NCBI GenBank assembly: GCA_002420305.1
Contig: DIHT01000130.1
Span: 241 to 43,393 of the forward strand
Reading direction: 5' to 3'
From: Akkermansiaceae bacterium UBA5689
GTDB lineage: Bacteria > Verrucomicrobiota > Verrucomicrobiia > Verrucomicrobiales > Akkermansiaceae
DNA: 43,153 nt
The notes under the pieces are model-generated. The model saw nothing but the letters and a program-made list of their open reading frames with translations. It ran no database searches and had not been told where the DNA came from. Shown here piece by piece: positions 17,301 to 25,171 of the stretch (within the stretch, counting starts at the first letter, position 1; each line of letters starts with the position of its first letter). A program made the translations under genes and the position numbers.

Positions 17301-19882
17301 GAAACGGCACTCTGGTTGCTCAAGCCATTGCCACGATCCCCGCCAATGGAATTGCCGGTGGAGATTACGTGCACGTGCTAGGCTCCTTTGACATCGCTAC
17401 CGACATCCTGTCTCTCTACGTCAACGGAGTACTCGTAGACTCCCAAAGCGCGCTCAACATCCTGAACGGCCAAGCTGGCAATGTTGTCGACTGGTCCGGA
17501 TCTGACGATGAGGGACTCGGCCGTTCGCAAGGGACAACCGGCGGAGACGTTAATGTCGCGCCCTTCCTCGGGGCCTTCGGCACCACTGATATTCCTGACT
17601 TCAATGAGGCCAACGACCGCTTCGATGGGGAGATCTCCATTGTAAGGGTCTACAACGGTGCTCTGAGTGCTGCCGAGGTGACCGCCAACCTCGACGCGAT
17701 CTTCGGGGCACCTGCCGCTGCACAGGTGGGTAACATTGCCACCTTGGCTGGGGAAACCAACCTCGTTCCGGGAACCACTACCGTCACCCTGCCGTCCGGA
17801 GCTACCGTGGCCCTTGCAGCTGATGGCTCGCTCACCTACGACGCCAATGGCGCCTTTGACACCCTCGGAGTTGGCCTGAGTGTGGTCGACACCTTTACCT
17901 ACAGTCTTGATACAAGCCTGAATGGCGCGACCACTGTCAGCGTGACGGTCAACGGGACCAACACGGACGCTCAGATTAATATTGCCGCTCTGCAAGCCAG
18001 TGTGACCGAAGGCAATGATACCTCATTTCGCGTCACCTCCAGCGTGCAGCTCACGGCAGATGTGGAAGCGAGTCTCAGCTACTCCGGTACGGCCCAGAAT
18101 GGCAGTGACTTCAACGGAAGTGCTACTGTCACTCTGGCTAGCGGAAACGAGGAGTTTAATTTCAGCCTCTCCACCATCGCCGACTCTCTTTATGAGGGAG
18201 CAGAAACTTTCACTATCACCTTAGACAGCGTCAGTGGAGACGCTGTGGTTGGTGCAAGCCCATCGGCCTCTGTTGCAATCGACGACTCGGATAGTCCTCC
18301 GGTCCTTACAATCGCCACCCCGGCGGGCAATACCGAGGAAGGCTCTGCCGCAGACTTCACCGTCAGCGCTACCATCGCGTCCAGCGTTGCAGTGACCGTG
18401 GACATCGCTGCCAGCGGTGACGCTGGTCCCGAAGACTACTGCAATTCTGCCACTCAATTCACCATTCCGGCCGGCCAGACTGCCACCACCTTGAGCCTGA
18501 TCGCACTGGATGATGCGGTGCAGGAGGGCAACGAAGCGCTCACAATCACAATCACGAACCCCAGCCTCGGCGCTATCGGCGCAGCCGATAACGCGACTGC
18601 AACCCTTGCGGATGGGTCTGCTGTGGTCGTCTTCAATGCTGATTTCGAAGGAATTGACGCTGCATCTACCCCCGGAGGCACCCTTCTCAACGGAGACGCG
18701 CCCGCTGCAGCAAACCTCGGAACTTCACCTGGTAGCTGGACCAATATTTTCACAGAAGATGCAGCCGGCAGCGACCCGGGCGTCTTCCTTGAGACCGGCG
18801 CCGACGTCAAAGGTGACGGCGTAGACTTCGCTCTTCTCCTTGACCGACCAAGCACTACCACAGACGTCACCGCGCGGTTCAACGGAGGCGTCGATCTCAC
18901 CGGTTCAAACACCGGCGTGGTTTCCTTCGATCTCGCCACCCGACGGACCCAGGGCAACTCAATCGCAAAGAGCACCACGATCCTCGGTCTTGACGCCGCT
19001 GGCAACAAGTCCTTCGAACTTTTCCTCGATGCCAACAACAACGGTGCCAACCACGAGCAGCTCTTCCACGTTGCTGGTGATGGCACCTTGACACCCATCG
19101 GCAACGTAGAGGACTTCAACAACAGCGGAAATTTCAATGAGGACCGGATGTCCAACGTGCGGATCCTGCTCACTAACACAGGATACTGTGTGCAGATTGA
19201 GAAGTATCCTCTCGGAGCCAGCCCGGCACCAGATACCACTACCAGTGAACTGCCCTACGCCGGCAGTGCTGCCTCCATCACTCAGGTCATTTTCCGGGTC
19301 TCCGGAAGTACCAACACTGGAGTGAGCGGTGGTATTTTCCTTGATGACGTGCGCGCTACCGGAAATGCCCTCAGTCCTCAGGCCGCATGGCGACTGGCCT
19401 TCTTTGGGAGCACCGACAACTCTGGCAATGGCGCGGAAGACAATGACGCCAACGGCAACGGCCTCTCCAACTTCCTCGACTTCGCCTACGGCTTTGATCC
19501 AGTAGGCGTGAGTAGCGCTGCAAATACTCTTGAAGTGGCCAACCCCGGAGCCAATGGAACCATCACTCAACTGGGCGGCCTGACTTTCTGGCCCGACCCT
19601 GCCACTGGCGAGGTTTACATGCGCTACACCCGGAGGACCGATTACAGCGCCCTCGGGCTGGTCTTCACGGACCAGTTCAGCCGGGATCTGGGGACCTTCG
19701 AGAACGCGACCGAGGCTCCCACGGTGATTGCAACGGGCATAGGGGATGGAGGAGCGGCTATCGAAGCGGTGCAGCTCAAAATGCCCCTCGTTCTTCCTGA
19801 TAGCGATGGTAAGGCCCGATTCGGCCGAAACTCGGTCCAATTTGCCCCCCAAATTGAGATCATCCTGCCTGTTGAAAGGTAA
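14303..19882 (+). CDS. Giant secreted multidomain surface protein (Giant1): three jelly-roll-like modules, CSPG/VCBS, LamG and Calx-beta domains
   Basis: This 1859-aa exported protein starts at ATG 14303 and is cut near DAQ|LAAS (residue 27). Residues 27-510 hold three similar beta modules whose pattern (GRYLVFANTGFR, ITQRLAINGT, TAVALEAALTGLTILKLP) recalls C1q/TNF-like jelly rolls. Next come a CSPG/cadherin-like repeat (515-620, GGTLALGGAALAAGDTFTQ), two VCBS-like repeats (620-830), and a third VCBS-like repeat that appears to enclose a LamG-like domain (about 860-1135). Two Calx-beta repeats (1217-1437; SLYEGAETFTITLDS), a beta-sandwich domain (1438-1690) and a tail with an ENGAEDNDANGNG-type calcium motif follow. 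It is probably a calcium-stiffened adhesin or matrix component. I see no PEP-CTERM, LPXTG or autotransporter barrel at the C-terminus. It is a clear paralogue of the protein at 25172-32380 through residue about 1690. An upstream in-frame GTG at 14267 is less likely to be the start. Confidence 0.85.
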   Translation: MNTLYSWVIATHVAALLFIASPPVDAQLAASGTPGDRAVYTIGGGASIEPGLGNSVAHNFATTAVDDTADSFDLQAGGAVNLTAGHHLVIYGTRYLNTNPGIATRAGLDNTILINGSPISYGAASSYSRDGNNNNNFVRGGSIVEVAQGDSVGFESKRTDNNAQLRIAQQDADLQLVKLDDTLSYLRLSASANAANLISNTSAGPSAVSYDVQDEIDAGFTHASGTSDITLDEAGRYLVFANTGFRISGGNRHRQAITQRLAINGTPVEDSSTVVYIRYSGSGDGLGGLMVTGASSVGTIIQTTADNSVLNVEVLRDNNPATTNTAVALEAALTGLTILKLPNYGEVIRLSGPSQEINAAQGNPETPLNLSDVSPVSNASFSYDAGSSVSQVTVNKDGDYLFLASHFLDDYDTPPGEARTITRQGFQTIPNGGTAGKISYGNGGAYQRDRTAGNGGDRARDSGDWAGAVLPLSAGDAVETTTARFGLNNSLIANSIGLQALNIGSISSAPTAPVVEVNLPLNAVVNSTGTLITEASLRTIHISDGASALSYTVDTAPAGGTLALGGAALAAGDTFTQADINGELLSFDAGANPTSGGFDFTVRDSSSNAVSGSFTINVGAQTALSADAGSTNEDTSASNAGASLLDNDTGSSLAVTNFDASSANGAVVTVTAGGEYTYDPSGSNALQGLDDGEQIADTFTYTVTDIFNQQTTATVTITVTGLNDAPVTSNETTSSGETLATSGNLLSNDSDADSGDALSVSSVAGGALGTLVTPEGATLTVNADGSFTYDPSTSASLSALAVGASTSETIAYEVTDGTATSSASITFTTSGETGASPDFATVDATGSSSVVIAALANDSVGGALGTSTAGAPFDLNASDPAAANTDGSWNNSNTASGNSVTMENAGSGSILLTPLDNSPPGITHAYDLSGTGSGGLLGDTDQTTAANHLYGGNFSTSSFSVEALIRPDDHVGPEPIWGSGGNGTGTSLILIDDQLILTIGNGTLVAQAIATIPANGIAGGDYVHVLGSFDIATDILSLYVNGVLVDSQSALNILNGQAGNVVDWSGSDDEGLGRSQGTTGGDVNVAPFLGAFGTTDIPDFNEANDRFDGEISIVRVYNGALSAAEVTANLDAIFGAPAAAQVGNIATLAGETNLVPGTTTVTLPSGATVALAADGSLTYDANGAFDTLGVGLSVVDTFTYSLDTSLNGATTVSVTVNGTNTDAQINIAALQASVTEGNDTSFRVTSSVQLTADVEASLSYSGTAQNGSDFNGSATVTLASGNEEFNFSLSTIADSLYEGAETFTITLDSVSGDAVVGASPSASVAIDDSDSPPVLTIATPAGNTEEGSAADFTVSATIASSVAVTVDIAASGDAGPEDYCNSATQFTIPAGQTATTLSLIALDDAVQEGNEALTITITNPSLGAIGAADNATATLADGSAVVVFNADFEGIDAASTPGGTLLNGDAPAAANLGTSPGSWTNIFTEDAAGSDPGVFLETGADVKGDGVDFALLLDRPSTTTDVTARFNGGVDLTGSNTGVVSFDLATRRTQGNSIAKSTTILGLDAAGNKSFELFLDANNNGANHEQLFHVAGDGTLTPIGNVEDFNNSGNFNEDRMSNVRILLTNTGYCVQIEKYPLGASPAPDTTTSELPYAGSAASITQVIFRVSGSTNTGVSGGIFLDDVRATGNALSPQAAWRLAFFGSTDNSGNGAEDNDANGNGLSNFLDFAYGFDPVGVSSAANTLEVANPGANGTITQLGGLTFWPDPATGEVYMRYTRRTDYSALGLVFTDQFSRDLGTFENATEAPTVIATGIGDGGAAIEAVQLKMPLVLPDSDGKARFGRNSVQFAPQIEIILPVER

Positions 19883-19930
19883 TTCTCGACTCCAGACAAA
19901 TTTCACCAACCTCTCAAACTAACTGATTTA

Positions 19931-20539
19931 ATGAGACACGCGCTGACAAGCTTTCTGATTCTGGGACTAACCGCCATGGCACAGGGTGCAATCCTCTGGT
20001 TTCCCCGTCAGGACATACCAATACCGACAACCTTCGAGGGAGTCTCGGTAGATCTCGAAACCGGCAACACATCCGTCCTTGCTGCGGGCCTGTCGGGAGG
20101 TGACGCCAACTTCATCCTTGGAGGCGGCGCGGTCACCAACGATGCGGACCAAACCGCTGGTGTCCCAAGCTGGCAACCAGTGCGAACCGGAACCAGTAAC
20201 GTGGACCCCCTACGTCAGCTAGGGATCGGTGATACGGTCAACAGCGCATCCACCGTGGCTACAGGATTTGGTGCCTCTGGTGACCCAAACCCCCACTTCC
20301 CTGAATTCACCCCGGACACCCCAGGCTATGTCGGCTTCTCTCTTGTCCTCGAAGACAACACCACGGCATACGGATGGATGAGGGTCACCCTTCAGGAAAA
20401 CAACCAGTCTGGGGGCCTGATTCATGAGTGGGCTATTGAGGACAGCGGGGGTGCCATCACGGTAGGCGTTCCGGAGCCAAGCACATCCCTGCTGGCGATT
20501 CTGGCTCTCGGTGGAATCTTTCTCCGCAGGAGACGATAG
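19931..20539 (+). CDS. PEP-CTERM sorting-domain protein
   Basis: The 202-aa product has an N-terminal signal peptide (MRHALTSFLILGLTAMAQGA) and a textbook C-terminal PEP-CTERM tail: VPEPSTS, a hydrophobic helix (LLAILALGGIFL) and RRRR. Such tails are recognised by an exosortase, which removes them and leaves the protein on the cell surface or in extracellular polysaccharide. No exosortase gene is in this window. The 150-residue passenger is rich in Gly, Asp and Thr with beta-strand spacing and motifs such as YVGFSLVLEDNTTAYGWMRV. This pattern is common in small verrucomicrobial PEP-CTERM proteins of unknown function. It begins 48 bases after the giant gene in the same direction and could be cotranscribed with it. 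Confidence 0.88.
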   Translation: MRHALTSFLILGLTAMAQGAILWFPRQDIPIPTTFEGVSVDLETGNTSVLAAGLSGGDANFILGGGAVTNDADQTAGVPSWQPVRTGTSNVDPLRQLGIGDTVNSASTVATGFGASGDPNPHFPEFTPDTPGYVGFSLVLEDNTTAYGWMRVTLQENNQSGGLIHEWAIEDSGGAITVGVPEPSTSLLAILALGGIFLRRRR

Positions 20540-20617
20540 GAGATTACGCGAGGCATTCAGACGAAAGTCGTCGCTGTCCGTTGCAGTAGATTGGGTTCTC
20601 CCGAGATAGCTTGCGCG

Positions 20618-20672
20618 ACCAGTTGGTTGCATGCGGCAGTCTCATGCCTCGCCCTAACCAATAACCAGTTGG
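20618..20672. repeat. Two 9-base direct repeats upstream of the second CotH gene
   Basis: ACCAGTTGG occurs at 20618-20626 and again at 20664-20672, 46 bases apart, in the 250-base gap before the CotH2 gene. A short inverted repeat, GGGGT/ACCCC, follows at 20691-20706. The spacing of the direct repeats, a little over four helical turns, would suit a pair of activator sites. Chance is also possible. Confidence 0.3.
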
Positions 20673-20789
20673 AGGTAATCGAAAATCTTAGGGGTTGATC
20701 CACCCCACCCTTGATGGAACGCTACGGTTTCTCTTCGAAGCTATCCCCAGCTCGAGGATCCGCCCCCCTCTCGCTCCTCGATAGACATC

Positions 20790-23700
20790 ATGATGTCCCG
20801 TTTTCTCCCGCCGCTACCAGCACTGGCTATCCTTTCCGCGATCGGCGCCCTGCCGCTCCAAGCCGACCTCGTGGCCCACTACTCTTTTGATGAGAACATT
20901 CCCGACGACCCCACCGTCGTGGACTCCCTCGAAAGAAACAACGGAATCTTCATTAATGGTTCCAATGTCCTTCGAGGCGTTGCTTCCCCCGACCCCCTCT
21001 TGGGCACGGCCTGCGGATTCACACTCCAGAGTGGCGTCAACCTTGGAACAGGATCAGCAGTACGCCCTAGTGACCAGTTCACCATAAGCTGGTGGATGCG
21101 CCCGGATACTCTCGATTCATTCGATCGAATCTATGAAACCATGAGCGGAACCTCCAATGGAGCCAACGGTATCAGGATCGATCTCGGTGGAGCTCCAGGA
21201 AACAGTGTGAGGGTTCTTCTCCGCGACGGGAACGGGATAACTAGCACTACTCATACCCACTCGCTGGATCTCCGTAATGACGGCACGTGGTATTTTGTCG
21301 CAGTCCGATACGATTCCACCGCCGGGGATGGCTCCGCCCTGCAGGTGACCGTGATCGAGAGCGGCGAAGACCATTCACCCCAGGATATCAGCGCTGCTAC
21401 CGAATCCCCCCTCTCCATTGGCACTGGCCCTATCGATCTCCACTCCAACGGCGCCTTTCTCGCAGCTGATGACGCGAATGCGTCCGGGTCGAACGATTTT
21501 GCGGGAGCCCTCGACGACTTTGCCTTCTTCCAGACCGGAGATATGCACGGAGTAGTCAGCGACGAGGATCTTTCCGAGATCTGCAAATCTGGTGCCCTGA
21601 GCATCTCTCCTGATACCGCACCGCCCGTTATCGAAACCTTTTCAGTAAGCCAATCCATAGTCGATGCCGGCTCGCCCATCGTTCTTTCCTGGAGTGTCAT
21701 CAACGCTGAGAGTGTCCTTCTGACACCCGGAATCGGAGCAGTATCCGCAAGCGGTTCAAGACAAATTGTTCCAGCAGAGACTACGGTCTATACCCTCACT
21801 GCAACACGTGAGAACCGGACTACTGCTGCGAGTATCCAGATCACCGTCGATCAGCAGTTACTACCTCCGGTTATCAGCGAATTCATGGCCCGTAACCAGG
21901 AAAGTCTGGAGGACGGTGACGGAAACTATTCGGATTGGATTGAAATCCACAATCCCAACCTCATCCCAATGGACCTCGGAGGATACTCCCTGACAGATAA
22001 TGCCGAGGATCCTTTCCGATGGTCATTTCCCTCCGGAACAAGCATTCCTGCGGGTGGCTATCTTATTGTCTTTGCCTCCCAACAGGAACGTGACGACTAC
22101 GTTGATCCTGATGGCAATCTCCATTCCAATTTTTCTCTGAGGGCCGACGGAGAATACCTTGCTCTCGTTTCCCCAGTCTCAGGAAGCCCTGTCAGCGAAT
22201 TCTCGCCCACCTACCCCGAGCAGCGGGAAGATCTCTCCTACGGCCCAGGCGGATTCTATGCAATCCCGACCCCGGGAGCTCCCAGTCAGGGGTCTGGCGT
22301 GATCGACTTCGTGGCAGATACCACCTTCAGTGTGGATCGCGGGTTCTATACCGATCCCTTCAACGTGGAAATCACCACCGCCACGCCAGATGCGGAGATC
22401 TATTACACCACTGACGGAACCGAACCATCACCTCGAAATGGCACTCTCTTCCTTGATCCAGTTCGTATCTCATCCACCACAGCCCTGCGCGCTGCGGCCT
22501 TTAAGGAAGGATACGAGCCGACCAACGTGGATACCCAGACCTACCTATTTCTAGAAGATATCCTGCGGCAACCACAAAGCATCACCGGTTATCCGGACAC
22601 GTGGGCGAACAAACCTGCCCATTATCAGATGGATCCCGATATTGTCACCCATCCAGTCTACGGCCCTGAGATGGAGGAAGCGCTGATGGCCTTCCCCACT
22701 CTTTCCATTGCGATCGACCCTGCCCACATGTTTGGAAGAGCCGGAATCTATCAGAACCCCCAGAGCGAAGGCCGCTCGTGGGAACGCCCTGTTTCAGCGG
22801 AGCTTATCAGCGCTGACGGATCCGAACCAGGTTTTCAAATCGATGCCGGGATGAGGCTTCAAGGAGGAAGCAGCCGTAACCCTGATATTCCCAAACATAG
22901 CCTCAGCCTTCGCTTCCGCAGGGACTACGGTGCCGGAAAATTACAATATCCACTCTTTCGCGATGCACCCTTCGGGGATACCGCCGTAGAGGAATTTGAT
23001 TTCCTGCAGCTAAGAGCAGGATTCAATTTTGCCTGGACGCATCGCCACTACTACCAGGCACGACACGCTCAGTACAATCGTGATCAGTGGGTGAATGACC
23101 TCTATCTAGCGATGGGGCAACCAGGTACTCATGGGCGCTGGGTTCACCTCTACCTTAACGGTCTTTACTGGGGCCTCTATCATGTCCATGAGCGACCAGA
23201 TGGGGATTTCATGTCCTCATATTTCGGGGGCGAAAGCGACGACTATGACGCCCTGAGTTCCGGGCAACCTAAAAGCGGAGACACCACTGCGTGGAATACC
23301 ATGATGTCCATCGCGAGGGGCAATATCACAAGCCCCTCACAATATGCCGCGATCCAGGAGTATCTCGATATCGACTCGCTCATCGATTACATGCTCCTTA
23401 ATTTTTTTGTGGGAAACACCGACTGGGACGGACACAACTGGCGCGCAGCCCGAAAGCGGGAAACTGGTGCCGGCTACCTGATGCTCCCATGGGATTCTGA
23501 ATTTGCTCTTTCTCCAAATGGCCCCGGGGTCATTAACAATCCCCAACCACTCTCAAATGCCCTGAACATCAATGTCACCGGCAGGGATGGCACCGGGCGC
23601 CCCAGCGGCCTTCATCAGGATCTCTCCGCCAATGCGGAATACAGGATGCGCTTTGCCGACAGAGTGCATCGTCATCTCTTCAATGATGGAGCCCTCTCCC

Positions 23701-25049
23701 CGGCAATCGCAGGATCCCTCTGGCGGGCACGCTCGGATCTCATGGATCAGGCCGTTGTAGCTGAGTCCGCCCGGTGGGGGGACTTCCGCTATGATACCGA
23801 CTCCGGTCGCTGGCAGCCTGGCGACTTTGCCCGTTACACCCCCAACCAGCATTATCGTCAGGATCAGGCATGGATTCTTCGTAGCTATATTCCTCAGCGG
23901 GGCGCAGTCCTTCTAGAGCAACTCCGAAGCCGTAACCTGTACCCCCTCACTGAGGCCCCTCGCTTCCGCCAGCATGGAGGAAGCGTTGCGGTGGGGCAGG
24001 CTCTCGCGATCAGCAACCCGAACCCGGCGGGTGTTGTCTATTATACCATGGACGGCTCCGACCCTCGTGACCCTGCCGCGGGACAGAATGGTGTATCCGC
24101 AAGCGCAATTCGATATACGCGGCCGCCGGTATTCAATGAAAGCGCCCTGCTTCGGGCCCGCGTCCTTAGTGGAGGGGAGTGGTCAGCCATGAACGAAGCG
24201 ACCTTCTTTGCAGGAGACCTCGCAGAACCTTCCAATCTGACCGTTTCGGAATTGATGTACAATCCCCCAGGATCCTCCGAGGACCTTGAATTCATCGAAC
24301 TGGTCAATCTCTCTAGGACCGACACCATTGAGCTTGGAGGTGCGACATTTACCGAGGGCATGCAATTTTCCTTTCCTATCAACACCCGCCTGGCTCCAGG
24401 CGGCCGCCTTCTTCTGGTTTCTGATGAGGAGGCTTTCGTCTCTCATTACGGACCGGGGTTGCCCGTGGTCGGACAATACGACGGGCTACTCGATAATAGT
24501 GGAGAGCAGCTCGTAATCGAAAATTCTACCGGAAATGTGATCCTCAATTTCACCTATAATGACGGATCCGAATGGCCATCCGGATCCGACGGGGAGGGAT
24601 ACAGTCTCGTCAGTCGAGATTCCGATCTGAGTGACGCTCTGAGCTGGCGGGATAGCGACGAGCGTATGGGTAACCCCGGAGAAAGTGATAACACGCGTTT
24701 CTCTGGCCTTCCCTCTACAGATGAAGATGGAGACGGTGTTGAAGCCCTCCTTGAGTATGCAACCGGGGGTGACGATCGCTCACCGGGAGATGATCTAGCT
24801 ACCCCAGTGCTATCCATATCTCGCGATGGACCTCTTGAGATCATGATAAACCTTAACCTCAGCGCATCTGACATCGACATCAGTCTCGAGCAAACATCTG
24901 ATCTCGTCACTTGGGAACCTCTTGTGGGATTCGAGCGAATTGCAATTATCCGGGATCAGGCGAAAGCCATCGCTCGCATCGTCTACAGGGCAACAACCCC
25001 ACAGGAATCCTCCACGAAATTCCTTCGATTGCGGGCCATTCTCCGCTAG
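20790..25049 (+). CDS. Secreted CotH-kinase family protein with LamG, Ig-like and lamin-tail domains (CotH2)
   Basis: This 1419-aa exported protein is a paralogue of the one at 8155. After a signal peptide (about 1-25) I see a LamG-like domain (25-265, LVAHYSFDENIPDDPTVVD), an Ig-like domain (275-350), a lamin-tail domain (355-490, DGDGNYSDWIEIHNP), a chitobiase-like domain (510-585, IYYTTDGTEPSPRNG) and a CotH domain (about 600-1050). A second chitobiase-like domain (1070-1135), another lamin-tail domain (1140-1260), one calcium-type motif (DEDGDGVEALLEY, near 1310) and a C-terminal beta domain follow. The CotH site keeps Lys702 (PKHSLSLRFR), Asp878 and Asn883 (GNTDWDGHNW) and Asp902 (PWDSE), so kinase activity is plausible. 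ATG 20790 is followed at once by a second ATG; either could start. Its 3' end converges with the second giant gene, separated by a strong hairpin. Confidence 0.86.
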   Translation: MMSRFLPPLPALAILSAIGALPLQADLVAHYSFDENIPDDPTVVDSLERNNGIFINGSNVLRGVASPDPLLGTACGFTLQSGVNLGTGSAVRPSDQFTISWWMRPDTLDSFDRIYETMSGTSNGANGIRIDLGGAPGNSVRVLLRDGNGITSTTHTHSLDLRNDGTWYFVAVRYDSTAGDGSALQVTVIESGEDHSPQDISAATESPLSIGTGPIDLHSNGAFLAADDANASGSNDFAGALDDFAFFQTGDMHGVVSDEDLSEICKSGALSISPDTAPPVIETFSVSQSIVDAGSPIVLSWSVINAESVLLTPGIGAVSASGSRQIVPAETTVYTLTATRENRTTAASIQITVDQQLLPPVISEFMARNQESLEDGDGNYSDWIEIHNPNLIPMDLGGYSLTDNAEDPFRWSFPSGTSIPAGGYLIVFASQQERDDYVDPDGNLHSNFSLRADGEYLALVSPVSGSPVSEFSPTYPEQREDLSYGPGGFYAIPTPGAPSQGSGVIDFVADTTFSVDRGFYTDPFNVEITTATPDAEIYYTTDGTEPSPRNGTLFLDPVRISSTTALRAAAFKEGYEPTNVDTQTYLFLEDILRQPQSITGYPDTWANKPAHYQMDPDIVTHPVYGPEMEEALMAFPTLSIAIDPAHMFGRAGIYQNPQSEGRSWERPVSAELISADGSEPGFQIDAGMRLQGGSSRNPDIPKHSLSLRFRRDYGAGKLQYPLFRDAPFGDTAVEEFDFLQLRAGFNFAWTHRHYYQARHAQYNRDQWVNDLYLAMGQPGTHGRWVHLYLNGLYWGLYHVHERPDGDFMSSYFGGESDDYDALSSGQPKSGDTTAWNTMMSIARGNITSPSQYAAIQEYLDIDSLIDYMLLNFFVGNTDWDGHNWRAARKRETGAGYLMLPWDSEFALSPNGPGVINNPQPLSNALNINVTGRDGTGRPSGLHQDLSANAEYRMRFADRVHRHLFNDGALSPAIAGSLWRARSDLMDQAVVAESARWGDFRYDTDSGRWQPGDFARYTPNQHYRQDQAWILRSYIPQRGAVLLEQLRSRNLYPLTEAPRFRQHGGSVAVGQALAISNPNPAGVVYYTMDGSDPRDPAAGQNGVSASAIRYTRPPVFNESALLRARVLSGGEWSAMNEATFFAGDLAEPSNLTVSELMYNPPGSSEDLEFIELVNLSRTDTIELGGATFTEGMQFSFPINTRLAPGGRLLLVSDEEAFVSHYGPGLPVVGQYDGLLDNSGEQLVIENSTGNVILNFTYNDGSEWPSGSDGEGYSLVSRDSDLSDALSWRDSDERMGNPGESDNTRFSGLPSTDEDGDGVEALLEYATGGDDRSPGDDLATPVLSISRDGPLEIMINLNLSASDIDISLEQTSDLVTWEPLVGFERIAIIRDQAKAIARIVYRATTPQESSTKFLRLRAILR

Positions 25050-25126
25050 AAGCGGCAACATGGCCGCTCCACCGGAAAGAGCATCTACTCAAATGATTCC
25101 CACACTCTCGACGAGAGCACCCTCTT

Positions 25127-25156
25127 CCTGTCAGGCCCGCTAGCGGACCTGACAGG
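25127..25156. terminator. Bidirectional hairpin terminator between convergent CotH2 and Giant2 genes
   Basis: CCTGTCAGG-C-CCGC-TA-GCGG-A-CCTGACAGG forms a stem of about 13 pairs with one mismatch and a tiny loop. It sits in the 122-base gap between two convergent stop codons. The trailing T-run is short (GTTT on the plus strand), so it is not a perfect intrinsic terminator, but the placement fits. A smaller hairpin (CTCTCG-A-CGAGAG) precedes it at 25105-25117. Confidence 0.75.
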
Positions 25157-25171
25157 GTTTAAGAATGAGGA

